Assembly: GCA_002929135.1 (NCBI GenBank)
Contig: PESC01000056.1
Span: 1 to 64,000, forward strand
DNA from: Methylomonas sp.
GTDB taxonomy: Bacteria > Pseudomonadota > Gammaproteobacteria > Methylococcales > Methylomonadaceae
Length of the DNA: 64,000 bases
Direction of reading: 5' to 3'
The notes under the pieces are model-generated. The model saw only the letters and a list, made by a program, of their open reading frames with translations. It was not told the DNA's origin and did no database searches. Numbering within the stretch: the first letter of the stretch is position 1; the number at the start of each line of letters is the position of its first letter. Position numbers and translations under genes: made by a program. Of this stretch, positions 55,525 through 64,000 are shown piece after piece.

Positions 55525-56036
55525 TGCGACAAATCATCGATACGGTATGGCAACGGCGCGGCACCAGCTGGTTGTGGGATGAGGACGCACGCAACACAGT
55601 GTGCGCGGCGGGCGAGGTGTGGAGCTTGCGGCAGTTTTTGCAGGCCGCGATTCCGAATGGGAATGGTTGGCCAGAAGACCTGCCCAGCAACGACAACCAG
55701 ACGTTGGTGGTGGCAGGTCTTGAAGGCAGCCTTGACTTGCTGGCTCCCGATCAGGGTGAAATCTGGCTGGGCGACACCATCAAACACGCCATCCTGTCGT
55801 TTCAGGACGCCTACGCGGGCGAGGCCGCGCTGATTTTCTGGCTACCGCAGGGGCATAACCGTATCAAGGTGCAGACGTCCAGCGATGCGGTGAGCTGGCT
55901 TTGCGAAGCCCCGCACCGGGGCAGCCAGATCGACTTTGGCCGCTTGCTTTGGGGTGAGGCCCGCGAGTATCCGCAGGAAATCCGGCTGCGCGAGGGCGGC
56001 AAATCGGCGGGGCTGTTTCATTTGCGGATTACTTAG
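55524..56036 (+). CDS. unrecognised 170-residue defence-island protein
   Basis: This soluble protein has no signal peptide and no membrane segment. It is rich in Trp (8) and predicted to be mostly beta, with a mid-segment WLGDTIKHAILSFQDAYAGE and a later FWLPQGHNRIKVQTSS. I recognise no family. ATG 55524 overlaps the previous TGA, and the AAA ATPase follows after 9 bases, so it is part of the operon. It could be an accessory or specificity subunit of either the AlbA_2 protein or the ATPase pair. Confidence 0.75.
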   Translation: MRQIIDTVWQRRGTSWLWDEDARNTVCAAGEVWSLRQFLQAAIPNGNGWPEDLPSNDNQTLVVAGLEGSLDLLAPDQGEIWLGDTIKHAILSFQDAYAGEAALIFWLPQGHNRIKVQTSSDAVSWLCEAPHRGSQIDFGRLLWGEAREYPQEIRLREGGKSAGLFHLRIT

Positions 56037-56045
56037 GAGGCTGCG

Positions 56046-57116
56046 ATGAGAACCTTACGCATGGTCAAAATCGAGGGGTTCAAATCCATTTCAAGCGCAG
56101 AGCTGACGCTGGGTGACATTAATGTGATCATCGGTGCGAACGGATCGGGAAAATCGAATCTGATTGGCGTCTTCCGCCTCTTGGAGCGGGTGCTGACGCA
56201 CAACCTCCAACTTTACGTGGCCAGCGAGCCGGATCGGTTTTTACACCACGGACGCAAAACCACGCCCGCGCTGGCACTCGATTTTGTCTTCGACGAGAAC
56301 GCCTATGGCTTCAAACTCAAAACCGCGCAGGACAGGTTGATCTTCGAGTACGAACGTGTGGAATATAGCGGTTTTTGGAACTATGGCGAGCCAATTGCTG
56401 CAGGGCACAAGGAAAGCAAGCTGGAGGATGCCGCGCAGTCGTATCACAACAAGATCCCGATGCACGTATTCCCAAAAGTGCGGAATCTGGTGGTTTATCA
56501 CTTCCACGACACCTCGGATACCTCGCCAGCCAAACAAACCTGCGATCTATCAGATAACCGTAGCTTCCGTCCGGATGCCGCCAATTTACCAGCTTACCTG
56601 TACTGGTTGCAGGAGAAACACCCGGCGCAGTTCCGTCACATCGAAGAGCATATCCGGCTGGTAGCACCGTTTTTTGATCGTTTCGAGCTGGCCCCTTCGC
56701 GCCTGAACGAACAGAAAATCAAGCTTGAATGGCGACAAAAAGGATCGGACGCCTATTTCGATGCCTACTCACTATCCGATGGCACGATACGTTTTATTTG
56801 TCTGGCGACTTTGTTGTTACAACCCAAACCGCCTGCACTGATTTTGATGGATGAGCCCGAGCTAGGTCTGCATCCATTTGCCATTCGCATCCTGGCCGAA
56901 ATGATCGAGGCAGCATCAAAGCGCGTACAGGTGATTCTGGCAACGCAATCAGTCACGTTGTTGAACAATTTCGAGCCCAAAAGCGTGATTGTGGCCGAAA
57001 ACGATGGCCTCAAGACCACGTTTAATCGGCTGGACGAGGAGAAACTCAAGCACTGGCTGGATGAATTTAGCATCGGCGAGCTGTGGGAGAAGAATGTGCT
57101 GGGAGGCCGGCCATGA
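56046..57116 (+). CDS. AAA-15/21 ABC-like ATPase (OLD/RloA-like)
   Basis: This is a 356-residue single-polypeptide ABC-type ATPase with Walker A GANGSGKSN (30-38), a short helical insert in place of the coiled coil, signature-like SLSDGTIRF, Walker B LILMDEPELGLHP (Asp269, Glu270) and the ATQSVTLLNNF switch. It has no nuclease domain of its own. A strong AGGAGG site precedes the ATG. It overlaps the DUF4276 gene by 4 bases. Such pairs behave like split OLD nucleases or abortive-infection modules. Confidence 0.87.
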   Translation: MRTLRMVKIEGFKSISSAELTLGDINVIIGANGSGKSNLIGVFRLLERVLTHNLQLYVASEPDRFLHHGRKTTPALALDFVFDENAYGFKLKTAQDRLIFEYERVEYSGFWNYGEPIAAGHKESKLEDAAQSYHNKIPMHVFPKVRNLVVYHFHDTSDTSPAKQTCDLSDNRSFRPDAANLPAYLYWLQEKHPAQFRHIEEHIRLVAPFFDRFELAPSRLNEQKIKLEWRQKGSDAYFDAYSLSDGTIRFICLATLLLQPKPPALILMDEPELGLHPFAIRILAEMIEAASKRVQVILATQSVTLLNNFEPKSVIVAENDGLKTTFNRLDEEKLKHWLDEFSIGELWEKNVLGGRP

Positions 57117-57787
57117 CACGGCTTTTGATGCTGGTAGAAGGCCAGTCGGAGGAGATTTTTGTTAATCGAACACTAAAACCTTACCTTGCGGAACGGGGTG
57201 TCTTTATCGAAGGGCCGATTGTGTTGTGGACAAAGCGTCTTCCGAGTGGAGGCGGCTATCGCGGCGGCGTATCTAGCTGGAAAAAGATTCAAGATAACCT
57301 GCGGCCATTGACCAAGGATGGCAATGCTTGGGTTACAACGTTGCTCGACTTTTACGGTTTGCCGGAAGATGTACCCGGCTTCCAGGCAGCGCGAGGCCCG
57401 GGCAATCCTCGCGATAATGTCCTTGCACTTCAAGAGCGGTTGGCTGTTGAGATCAATCACCCGAGGCTCATCCCTTTTCTGGCCCTGCATGAATTTGAAG
57501 CATGGGTTTTTTGTGCTCCGGATGTCGTGGCCACGCATTTTGATCTGCCTACCGTGGCGCAAAAAGTTCAGCAAGCTATCGCCCATGCCGGTGAGCCAGA
57601 GCTTATCAATCACGGGGAAACTACCCACCCCAAAGCGCGCTTGAAGGCGATGGTAAAGAGCTACAAGGAAACTTCTGACGGCCCCACCTTGATGGACAAA
57701 ATCGGCATTCCAGCCATTCGTGTCGCTTGCCCGCATTTCGCAGGCTGGCTGCAACGCCTGGAAGCCCTGGGTAGGGACGCGCAGTGA
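57113..57787 (+). CDS. DUF4276 protein, Toprim-like partner of the ATPase
   Basis: This 224-residue protein begins MTRLLMLVEGQSEE, a Toprim-like VEGxSE motif (Glu9, Glu13, Glu14). LLDFYGLPEDVPGF and LALHEFEAWVFCAP are typical DUF4276 blocks with acidic residues suited to metal binding. DUF4276 genes usually sit beside an AAA ATPase, as here (ATGA overlap). Together they probably form a nuclease effector triggered by the ATPase (inference). Confidence 0.85.
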   Translation: MTRLLMLVEGQSEEIFVNRTLKPYLAERGVFIEGPIVLWTKRLPSGGGYRGGVSSWKKIQDNLRPLTKDGNAWVTTLLDFYGLPEDVPGFQAARGPGNPRDNVLALQERLAVEINHPRLIPFLALHEFEAWVFCAPDVVATHFDLPTVAQKVQQAIAHAGEPELINHGETTHPKARLKAMVKSYKETSDGPTLMDKIGIPAIRVACPHFAGWLQRLEALGRDAQ

Positions 57788-58173
57788 CGGATGTCGTGTC
57801 TTTATTCAACCCGGCGAACGTATCACCCGCCACGAATCCGGCTAGGGTGTCGTTCTTGACCCGGCGCACGATGGCTACTTGCACGTTTTCTTCGGTGTGG
57901 GCGAGCGCCGCAGCTCTCACGCACCGAGCGCATCCTGATTGCCTTGGCGGCGGGCCCGGATCTGCGCCGCCAAGGCAATCAGGGGCGTACGTTCGGTTTT
58001 TTGATGGCTATCTTCCAGAAAATCGCGGCATCGCTTTGCCGCCGCACGCTCAAGCGCCGTCTGCTGATGCTGACACTTTGTTGCTGCGCGCGGGAGCGAG
58101 GAAAACTGTGCGTGAATCGCTATAAATTTCTTCTTCCGCTGGGGAGAGCGAAGCCGTTAGGGTGAGGGACAGT
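57788..58173. other. island right flank without a recognised gene
   Basis: The stretch has short open frames on both strands but no ribosome sites or recognisable products. It holds the strong hairpin at 57932-57981, a T-run at 57992-57997, and near its end a CTTCCGCTGGGGAGAGCGAA segment that resembles common intergenic repeats. No integrase or recombinase is present. Confidence 0.5.
57932..57981. repeat. 19-bp perfect inverted repeat, probable operon terminator
   Basis: CCTGATTGCCTTGGCGGCG (57932-57950) is exactly inverted at 57963-57981 with a 12-base loop. It lies 145 bases past the DUF4276 stop and is followed, after about 10 bases, by TTTTTT. It may end the defence operon or be a mobile-element relic. 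Confidence 0.7.
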
Positions 58174-58204
58174 CGGCTCAGCCGCCCGCCAGTATCGGGA
58201 ACAG
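58174..58204. repeat. right att-like direct repeat (3' end of marC)
   Basis: CGGCTCAGCCGCCCGCCAGT and onward are the last codons of marC plus four bases past the stop. It pairs with the copy at 51954-51984. Together they bound the defence island. Confidence 0.7.
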
Positions 58205-58813
58205 TTCACTTGCCCCGCTGGCGATGAACTCGACGGCAAACGATGTCAGCAACAGGCCCATGACCCGTGTCACCACATTCATGCCGGTTTGGCCCATGAC
58301 GATGACGATGCGCTGCGCCAGCAGCAGCGTGACCAGTACGATGAGGCTGATCGAAACGATGACCGCGCTGAACAGCAGGTAATGCGCCAGCGATAAATCG
58401 CGCTGGGCGAAGACGATGGTGGTGCTGATCGCGCCGGGGCCGGCCAGCAACGGGATGGCCAGCGGCACCACGGCCACCGACGATTTGTCGTGCGATTCCG
58501 CGTTTTCTTCCGGCGTGTGGCGCGAGCGGTCGTCGCTTACCCGCAGCATCGAAATACCCATTAACAGCAGCAATACGCCACCGGCGACACGGAATGCCGA
58601 CAGTCTGATCCCCAGAAAATGCAGGATAGGCTCACCGCCCACCAGGGCTATGAACAGCACCATCGCCACGGCAAACGCTGTAACCATGGCGGTACGTCGG
58701 CGTTCAGCCGGGGTTTTGCGGGCGGTCAGCGACAGAAACAGCGGCATCGCTCCGCCTGGATTCACCACGGCAATCAAGCCAATCAGTAGCTGTGCGTATT
58801 CGTTCCAGTTCAT
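58178..58813 (-). CDS. MarC/UPF0056 family membrane protein
   Basis: This 211-residue protein has six predicted TM segments. GLIAVVNPGGAMPLFLSLT and IPLLAGPGAISTTIVFAQRD are MarC signatures. Its substrate is unknown, and the old link to antibiotic resistance is not supported for this family. Its 3' end is the proposed insertion site of the adjacent island. It is 94 bases downstream of cysN on the same strand. Confidence 0.9.
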   Translation of the reverse strand: MNWNEYAQLLIGLIAVVNPGGAMPLFLSLTARKTPAERRRTAMVTAFAVAMVLFIALVGGEPILHFLGIRLSAFRVAGGVLLLLMGISMLRVSDDRSRHTPEENAESHDKSSVAVVPLAIPLLAGPGAISTTIVFAQRDLSLAHYLLFSAVIVSISLIVLVTLLLAQRIVIVMGQTGMNVVTRVMGLLLTSFAVEFIASGASELFPILAGG

Positions 58814-58818
58814 GCGCT

Positions 58819-58869
58819 CGGACAGTCTCCTGGCTTGACGTCCGGATTTGCGCCGGACAGCCTCCTAGG
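58819..58869. repeat. MITE-end-like sequences between cysN and marC
   Basis: CGGACAGTCTCCT (58819-58831) is the exact complement of the left 13 bp of the MITE at 10607. CGGACAGCCTCCTAGG (58854-58869) differs by one base from the right end at 10715-10730. GTCCGG/CCGGAC (58840-58858) adds a hairpin. Both ends are in the same orientation, so this is a remnant or nested pair rather than an intact copy. Confidence 0.65.
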
Positions 58870-58907
58870 TTTTGAGAAAACTGCAATCCGGTCAGGCGAG
58901 CGGTGCG

Positions 58908-60236
58908 TCACTCAACGATCACACCCGCCGCCACCGTGTTCAACGTTACCGGATCGATGACGATGAAGCTGCCGGTGGTGCGGTTGTCGGTGTAGGCGTC
59001 GATCAGCAAGGGTTGTTGCAGCTTCAGCCTGACCCGCAGAATGTCGTTCATGGCGGCTGTTTCCGGCGCTGCCTGTTGCGCCAGGGTGTTGACATCGACA
59101 CGGTAGAGCAATTCATCGAACAAGGCGTTGACGGTGCGGGTGGTGTGCTTTATCAGATATTTGCCGCGCGCTTGCATGGGCTGTTCCGACAGCCAGCAGA
59201 TGTCCGCCGTCAATGTTCTGACCACCTGCGCTGGCTGGGCCGGGGCAACCAGCATGTCGCCGCGCGAGACATCGATGTCTCTGTCCAGCGCTACCACGAT
59301 GGCTTGATCCTCGTTGGCCTGCTGCAATGCGCGTTCGCCAATGCTGATGCCGGTGACGCGGGCCTGCTGGCCCGATGGCAATACCGCCACTTCGTCGCCC
59401 AGATGCAGGTGGCCGGATGCCAGCGTGCCTTGATAGCCACGGAATTCCTCATCGTTGGCGCCGCTGGCTGCATTGCCTAGCATGACGCGCACCACGCGCT
59501 GTACCGGTAGCCGCACCGGTGCCAGATCGGTATCGCGCCGGGCCGGGATGTATTCCAGGTGTTCGAGCAGGCTGGGACCGTCGTACCAGCTGATGTCGGT
59601 CGCGCGGCTTGCCAGGTTGGCGCCGGTGAGCGCCGACAGCGGGAATGCCTGGACGTGATGACGGCCCAACTGGCTGATGAAGCCGTTGAATTCATCGACG
59701 ATGGCTTGATAAACCGATGCTTGCCAATCGACCAAATCCATCTTGTTGACCGCCAGCACCAGCTCGCTGATGCCGAGCAGATGCGCCAGATAGGCATGGC
59801 GGCGGGTCTGGGTGATGACACCTTTGCGGGCATCCACCAGCAGAATGGCCAGATCGGCACTCGACGCTGCCGTGACCATGTTGCGGGTGTATTGCTCGTG
59901 GCCGGGGGCGTCACCGATGATGAATTTGCGTTTTGCTGTCGAGAAATAGCGGTAGGCCACGTCGATGGTGATGCCTTGTTCGCGCTCGGCCATCAGGCCG
60001 TCGGTTAGCAGCGACCAGTCGATTTCCGCCAGCCCGCGTTTTTGCGAGGTGGCCTCGATCGAGGCCAGTTGGTCGGCGGCAACGTTGCCGGTGTCGTACA
60101 GCAAGCGGCCTATCAGTGTGCTTTTGCCGTCATCGACGCTGCCGGCGGTAATGAAGCGTAAAAGGCCAGAAGGTTTTATGTCGTGTTCGTCGTGGATCAT
60201 GTCGGCAGGGTCTGTGGGCTGGGTTGGGGTGGTCAT
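58908..60236 (-). CDS. cysN: sulfate adenylyltransferase subunit 1
   Basis: This is the GTPase subunit of ATP sulfurylase, which drives APS formation. The 442-residue protein has G1 GSVDDGKST (32-40), a GDAPGHEQYTRNM switch and NKMDLVDW. There is no CysC kinase fusion. The ATG overlaps the cysD stop (TGATG). Long in-frame reading upstream is only read-through of cysD. Confidence 0.95.
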   Translation of the reverse strand: MTTPTQPTDPADMIHDEHDIKPSGLLRFITAGSVDDGKSTLIGRLLYDTGNVAADQLASIEATSQKRGLAEIDWSLLTDGLMAEREQGITIDVAYRYFSTAKRKFIIGDAPGHEQYTRNMVTAASSADLAILLVDARKGVITQTRRHAYLAHLLGISELVLAVNKMDLVDWQASVYQAIVDEFNGFISQLGRHHVQAFPLSALTGANLASRATDISWYDGPSLLEHLEYIPARRDTDLAPVRLPVQRVVRVMLGNAASGANDEEFRGYQGTLASGHLHLGDEVAVLPSGQQARVTGISIGERALQQANEDQAIVVALDRDIDVSRGDMLVAPAQPAQVVRTLTADICWLSEQPMQARGKYLIKHTTRTVNALFDELLYRVDVNTLAQQAAPETAAMNDILRVRLKLQQPLLIDAYTDNRTTGSFIVIDPVTLNTVAAGVIVE

Positions 60237-61171
60237 CAGAAATAGCCTTCTTTTTTGCGCAATTCCATGGCGGCGTCCGAGGTGCGGTCGTCCATGCGGG
60301 TGGCGCCGCGCTCGGTCAGCAGGCATTGCGCGGTTTCGACGATGATTTCGGCAACGGTGGCGGCGGTCGATGCCACCGGCGCGGTGCAGGAAATGTCGCC
60401 GACGGTGCGGAAGCGGCAACTGACGGTTTCCACCTTGTCGTCGGGCTTGGCCGGTGTCAGGAAGGTTACCGGTATCAGGATGTCGCCCCGGCGCACGACT
60501 TCGCGCTGATGGGCGAAATAGAGTTCCGGCAGTTCGATCGCCTCGCGCGCTATGTATTGCCAGACATCGAGTTCGGTCCAGTTCGACATCGGGAATACCC
60601 GGATGTGATCGCCAGGTGCCACGCGGGTGTTGTACAGCGACCACAGTTCGGGGCGTTGATGCTTGGGTTGCCACTGGCCGAATTCGTCGCGCACACTGAC
60701 GATGCGTTCCTTGGCGCGGGCTTTTTCCTCGTCGCGCCGTGCGCCGCCCAGACAGGCATCGAAGCCCAACTCGCCTATGGCCTCCATCAGCGTCACCGAT
60801 TGATGGGCATTGCGCGATTCCAGCGCGTGACGCAAACGCACCGTGCCGCGTTGCATCGAGTCTTCGACACGGCGGACGTGCAAGCGGCAACCGTAGCGTT
60901 CCGCCATGCGGTCGCGATAGCTAATCACCTCGTCGTAATTGTGGCCGGTGTCGATATGCAGCAGCGGAATGCCGATACGTTCCGGGTGAAACGCCTTGTA
61001 AACCAGATGCAGCAATACTGCCGAATCCTTGCCGCCGGAAAACAGCACGACCGGTTGACGGCATTCAGCAATGACTTCGCGCACGATGAACAAGGCCTCG
61101 GCTTCCAGCAGATCGAGATGATCGGCCGGTATCTGCGATGGGTTGCATGCGTCGTTCGCTTGCAGGTTCAT
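60236..61171 (-). CDS. cysD: sulfate adenylyltransferase subunit 2
   Basis: This is the catalytic ATP sulfurylase subunit. The 311-residue protein has PP-loop SGGKDS (45-50) and the C-terminal basic end. AAGGAG lies 7 bases before ATG 61171. It is first in a cysDN operon. No cysC, cysH or cysG is adjacent. Confidence 0.95.
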   Translation of the reverse strand: MNLQANDACNPSQIPADHLDLLEAEALFIVREVIAECRQPVVLFSGGKDSAVLLHLVYKAFHPERIGIPLLHIDTGHNYDEVISYRDRMAERYGCRLHVRRVEDSMQRGTVRLRHALESRNAHQSVTLMEAIGELGFDACLGGARRDEEKARAKERIVSVRDEFGQWQPKHQRPELWSLYNTRVAPGDHIRVFPMSNWTELDVWQYIAREAIELPELYFAHQREVVRRGDILIPVTFLTPAKPDDKVETVSCRFRTVGDISCTAPVASTAATVAEIIVETAQCLLTERGATRMDDRTSDAAMELRKKEGYF

Positions 61172-61279
61172 GACATGACTCCTTAGGTATGATCGGAAAC
61201 AGCCCGCCATTGTCGCATTTTGAGGTAGCGATGGCACTGACCATCGGAAGATTCGCAGGGCTTACCGCGCTATCGGATC

Positions 61280-63337
61280 CTAGCGCAGCAAACCCTGAAA
61301 CTCGTTCAAGTGCATCGGCTTGTTCCAGAACAAGCCCTGGCCGCTGTGGCAGCCCAGTTGCCGCAATTGTTCGGCTTGTTGCCCGGTTTCCACGCCTTCG
61401 GCCAGGGTTTCCAGGCCCAGGCTGTTGCCCATTTGCACGACAGCCTGGACGATGGCGAGGTCTTCTACATTGCCGGAGTCCAGTTCCTGGACGAAGGAAC
61501 GGTCGATTTTCAACTTGTCGACGCTGAATTGCCTCAGATAACTCAACGACGAATAACCGGTGCCGAAATCGTCGATGGCAAAGCGAACGCCGATGGCCTT
61601 GAGGCTGCGAATCACGCCGATGACGGCCTGGGTGTCCTCCATCAACACCGATTCGGTCAGCTCCAGCTCCAGGAACGTTGGGTGCAGCCCGGCATCGGCT
61701 AGCGCCCTGGTCACGGTGTCGGTCAGGTTGCCGCGCTTGATCTGAACCGCCGAGACATTGACCGAAATCACCAGCGGGTAGCCCTGGTCGTGCCACTGCC
61801 GGTTTTGCTGGCAGGCCTGATGCAGCACCCAGTTGCCGATCGGCAAGATCAGGCCGTTGTCTTCCGCCACCGGGATGAATCGGTTGGGCAGCATCATGTG
61901 GCCGTCATTGCCGCGCCAGCGTAGCAAGGCTTCGACGCCGACGATGCGGTCGTCGGCCAGCGCATGCAGCGGTTGGAAATAAAGCTGGAACTGCTGCTGT
62001 TCGAGCGCGCCGCGCAGGCCGTTTTCGATGTGCATGCGTTCCAGCGTTGCCTGCTGCATGGCTTCGGAAAAAAACCGGTAGGTATTGCGGCCTTCGCGTT
62101 TGGCGGCATACATCGCGGTGTCGGCCTTGTTGAGCAATTCGCCGAAGTCACGGCCATCGGTCGGGAACACGCTGATGCCGATGCTGAACGACGATGACAG
62201 ACTGATGCCTTCGAGCTGAAATGGCGGATGCAGGTGGTGCAGAATCTTCATCGCGATCCGCTCGGCGGTTTCCCTGTCGGGCAGTTCGTTCAGAATCACG
62301 ATGAATTCGTCGCCGCCCTGGCGGCAGATGGTATCCAGTTCGCGGGTGCATTGCTTCAAACGTTTGGCAATGGCTTTGAGCAAATGGTCGCCGATGTCGT
62401 GCCCCAGCGTATCGTTGATGTATTTGAAGCGGTCGAGGTCAAGAAACATCAACGCTACCTGCATGTTGCGGCGCACGGCATGGGCTACGGCCTGATCGAA
62501 GCGATCTTGCAGCAGTGTGCGGTTGGGCAGCCCGGTCAGCGGGTCGTGGCAGGCAAGATATTCGATGCGGGCTTCGGCAGCCTTGCGCGCGGTGATGTCG
62601 GTTTGTGTGCCCAGCATGCGTAGCGGCCTGCCGTTGGCTTCGGTTTCGACGATGCGGCCTATCATCAACAGCCATTGTCCATCATCATCGCTTCCGCGTT
62701 GGCGGAATTCGGTGCGGAACTCGGCGGTCGGGTTTTGCAGATAGTCGCGATAGCTTTGTTCAACCTGTGGTGCATCGCCGGGGTGAATCGATGCCAGCCA
62801 TTGGCCCAGCGGCATCTGGCCGACAAGCCGTTCGTCGTGGTCTGCCATTTCGCCGTCGATTACTATCAGGTTGCGCTCGACATTCAGCTCCCAAAGCCCC
62901 TGACGGGCGGCGGCCAGCGACAGCCGCAACCGGGCCTCGCTTTCCTGTAACTGACGCTTGGTGCGTTGCGCGTGCAACAGATAATCGATGCGATAGGGCA
63001 GCAGTAGCCATTGGATGGGTTTGTCGATGAAGTCGGTGGCGCCCAGCGTGTAGGCTTGCTGGACGCAATCAATGTCTTCGACGGCGGTCATGATGACGAC
63101 AGCGGTATCGTGTGCGGGCATCTGCCGGATGCGGCGCAGGCATTCGAAGCCATCGAGATCGGGCATCAGCAGGTCCAGCAGTACCAGATCGAAAGTTTCA
63201 TGAGCGAGCGATGCCAGACCGCTTGATCCGCAATCCGCCTCCGCGACCCGGAACCCCCGTTGTTCCAGTACCTGTCTTACCAATAGCCTTGTCATGGCGT
63301 CGTCGTCGATGACCAGTATGTGTCCTGTTTCAGTCAT
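61280..63337 (-). CDS. response regulator with PAS, GGDEF and EAL domains
   Basis: This is a 685-residue soluble protein. The receiver domain (1-120, phosphoacceptor Asp55 in [12 protein letters not shown]) is followed by a PAS/PAC domain (about 140-265), GGDEF (341-345 intact) and EAL (469-471 intact, with LTESVLM and [10 protein letters not shown]). It is thus potentially both cyclase and phosphodiesterase, switched by phosphorylation. The ATG overlaps the stop of the upstream hybrid kinase by 8 bases, so that kinase is its likely phosphodonor. Confidence 0.93.
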   Translation of the reverse strand: MTETGHILVIDDDAMTRLLVRQVLEQRGFRVAEADCGSSGLASLAHETFDLVLLDLLMPDLDGFECLRRIRQMPAHDTAVVIMTAVEDIDCVQQAYTLGATDFIDKPIQWLLLPYRIDYLLHAQRTKRQLQESEARLRLSLAAARQGLWELNVERNLIVIDGEMADHDERLVGQMPLGQWLASIHPGDAPQVEQSYRDYLQNPTAEFRTEFRQRGSDDDGQWLLMIGRIVETEANGRPLRMLGTQTDITARKAAEARIEYLACHDPLTGLPNRTLLQDRFDQAVAHAVRRNMQVALMFLDLDRFKYINDTLGHDIGDHLLKAIAKRLKQCTRELDTICRQGGDEFIVILNELPDRETAERIAMKILHHLHPPFQLEGISLSSSFSIGISVFPTDGRDFGELLNKADTAMYAAKREGRNTYRFFSEAMQQATLERMHIENGLRGALEQQQFQLYFQPLHALADDRIVGVEALLRWRGNDGHMMLPNRFIPVAEDNGLILPIGNWVLHQACQQNRQWHDQGYPLVISVNVSAVQIKRGNLTDTVTRALADAGLHPTFLELELTESVLMEDTQAVIGVIRSLKAIGVRFAIDDFGTGYSSLSYLRQFSVDKLKIDRSFVQELDSGNVEDLAIVQAVVQMGNSLGLETLAEGVETGQQAEQLRQLGCHSGQGLFWNKPMHLNEFQGLLR

Positions 63338-64000
63338 GGCTTGCTCGTGTGGGGGTTGGAGGGTGTTTCATGGGTGCTGTTTCAGCGGCGTTAGTCTCGG
63401 GTTGAAAAGCTGATGCATCAATGTGCGCAGCAAAATGTTTGTCGAGACGGCTCAGGGTTGTGGCTAAGGCTTGCCGCAGTGTTTGCAAGCTGTCGCTGTC
63501 CAGCGTTGGCTGGCCGTCATGCGCGGCCCGTTCGGTGCTACGCGCCAGTTCGGCCAGCCTGACACCGCCGACATTGGCGGCGGCTGATTTCAGGCTGTGG
63601 GCGGTGCGGCGCAGGGTGTCGGCGTTTTGATGCAGGCTGGCGGTTTCCAGCAGGTCGACCTGCGCGGCAGCGCTGGTGCGGAACAGGCCGATCAAGCGCC
63701 GTACCAGATCGTCGCCACCGATGCGGTGTGCGGTTTGCAAAGGCTTGGGGTCGAAATCGATGGACGCCTCGCTGGTGGCCAATGGCTGCAAGCCGCTGTC
63801 CGCATGCGACTCCGATGGCCGATGCGGGTGCAAGGCCAGCAGCGATGCCATTTTGTCAGCCAGTTCGGCCAGCAGAAACGGTTTGGCCAGATAGTCGTCC
63901 ATGCCGACCGCGAGGCAGCGGTCGCGCTCGTCGCTTTGGGCGTTGGCGGTAACGGCCAGAATGGGTACGCGCGCTGTCTGGCGAGCCGTTTCCAGGGCGC
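63330..64000 (-). CDS. hybrid sensor kinase, C-terminal receiver + HPt (partial)
   Basis: The gene continues beyond the window. Visible are the end of a receiver domain ([20 protein letters not shown], then DDYLAKPF) and an HPt domain (about 100 residues) with phosphoacceptor His in [16 protein letters not shown], ending in a Pro-rich tail. The kinase core is not visible. It would pass phosphate from its HPt to the overlapping response regulator. Confidence 0.9.
   Translation of the reverse strand, partial: ALETARQTARVPILAVTANAQSDERDRCLAVGMDDYLAKPFLLAELADKMASLLALHPHRPSESHADSGLQPLATSEASIDFDPKPLQTAHRIGGDDLVRRLIGLFRTSAAAQVDLLETASLHQNADTLRRTAHSLKSAAANVGGVRLAELARSTERAAHDGQPTLDSDSLQTLRQALATTLSRLDKHFAAHIDASAFQPETNAAETAPMKHPPTPTRASHD

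Noticed and set aside
57784-58125. Plus-strand frame overlapping the DUF4276 stop
   Set aside because: Overlap is by chance, the product is low-complexity, and it reads through the 19-bp inverted repeat.
60237-60890. CysN extended by 218 residues, suggesting a fusion
   Set aside because: The extra region is the shifted frame of cysD; TGATG coupling defines the true start.

Overview
The window reads as chromosome of a gammaproteobacterium, most likely a methylotroph or methanotroph of the Methylococcales type (inference). Clues are a dihydropteroate-synthase-like protein overlapping a dihydromethanopterin-reductase-like flavoprotein (tetrahydromethanopterin C1 chemistry), a full cytochrome c maturation operon, gammaproteobacterial DUF2333/DUF4389/DUF3422 proteins, and short palindromic repeats scattered between genes.

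Layout. 1-600: start of an IS630-type transposase and a small lipoprotein. 882-6534 (minus): a compact operon for an auxiliary Hsp70 machine (TPR protein, J-domain protein, GrpE-like factor, short Hsp70, zinc-ribbon protein). 6646-10491 (minus): dnaB-alr-radA, each overlapping the next. 10607-10857: a MITE-like element and a palindromic repeat. 10875-14583: the pterin gene pair and a divergent MinD-like ATPase. 14755-16779: lysS and a flavin reductase. 17176-22296 (plus): a YfiR-like periplasmic protein, a CHASE8/HAMP/PAS/GGDEF/EAL protein and a TonB-dependent receptor, which look like one cyclic-di-GMP signalling unit. 22535-24268: outer-membrane protein, decayed IS5-type transposase, tRNA-Asn and tRNA-Arg. 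24777-43622: mostly housekeeping genes (Fe-alcohol dehydrogenase with an ABM protein, dinB, gpmI, dsbB, Mrp, proB-obgE, rpmA/rplU, Deg protease, purEK) plus a tandem cNMP-domain/rhodanese protein. 43767-51947 (plus): ccmABCDEFGHI followed directly by hemN.

51954-58204 is the most unusual part. It is a 6.2-kb island bounded by imperfect direct copies of the 3' end of a marC gene (26 of 31 positions match). That is the footprint expected of an element inserted at a gene 3' end. Inside is a tightly coupled plus-strand operon: a tail that looks like PglZ, a fused GmrS-GmrD-like (DUF262/DUF1524) protein, a small protein that looks like an internally deleted DUF1156 methylase, an AlbA_2/Schlafen-type ATP-binding protein, an unrecognised 170-residue protein, an AAA ATPase and a DUF4276 protein. 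I read it as a rearranged phage-defence island, possibly a novel combination. No integrase is visible.

58178-64000 (minus): marC, cysN/cysD for sulfate activation, a response regulator with GGDEF and EAL domains, and the C-terminal part of a hybrid histidine kinase with an HPt domain that runs off the window.
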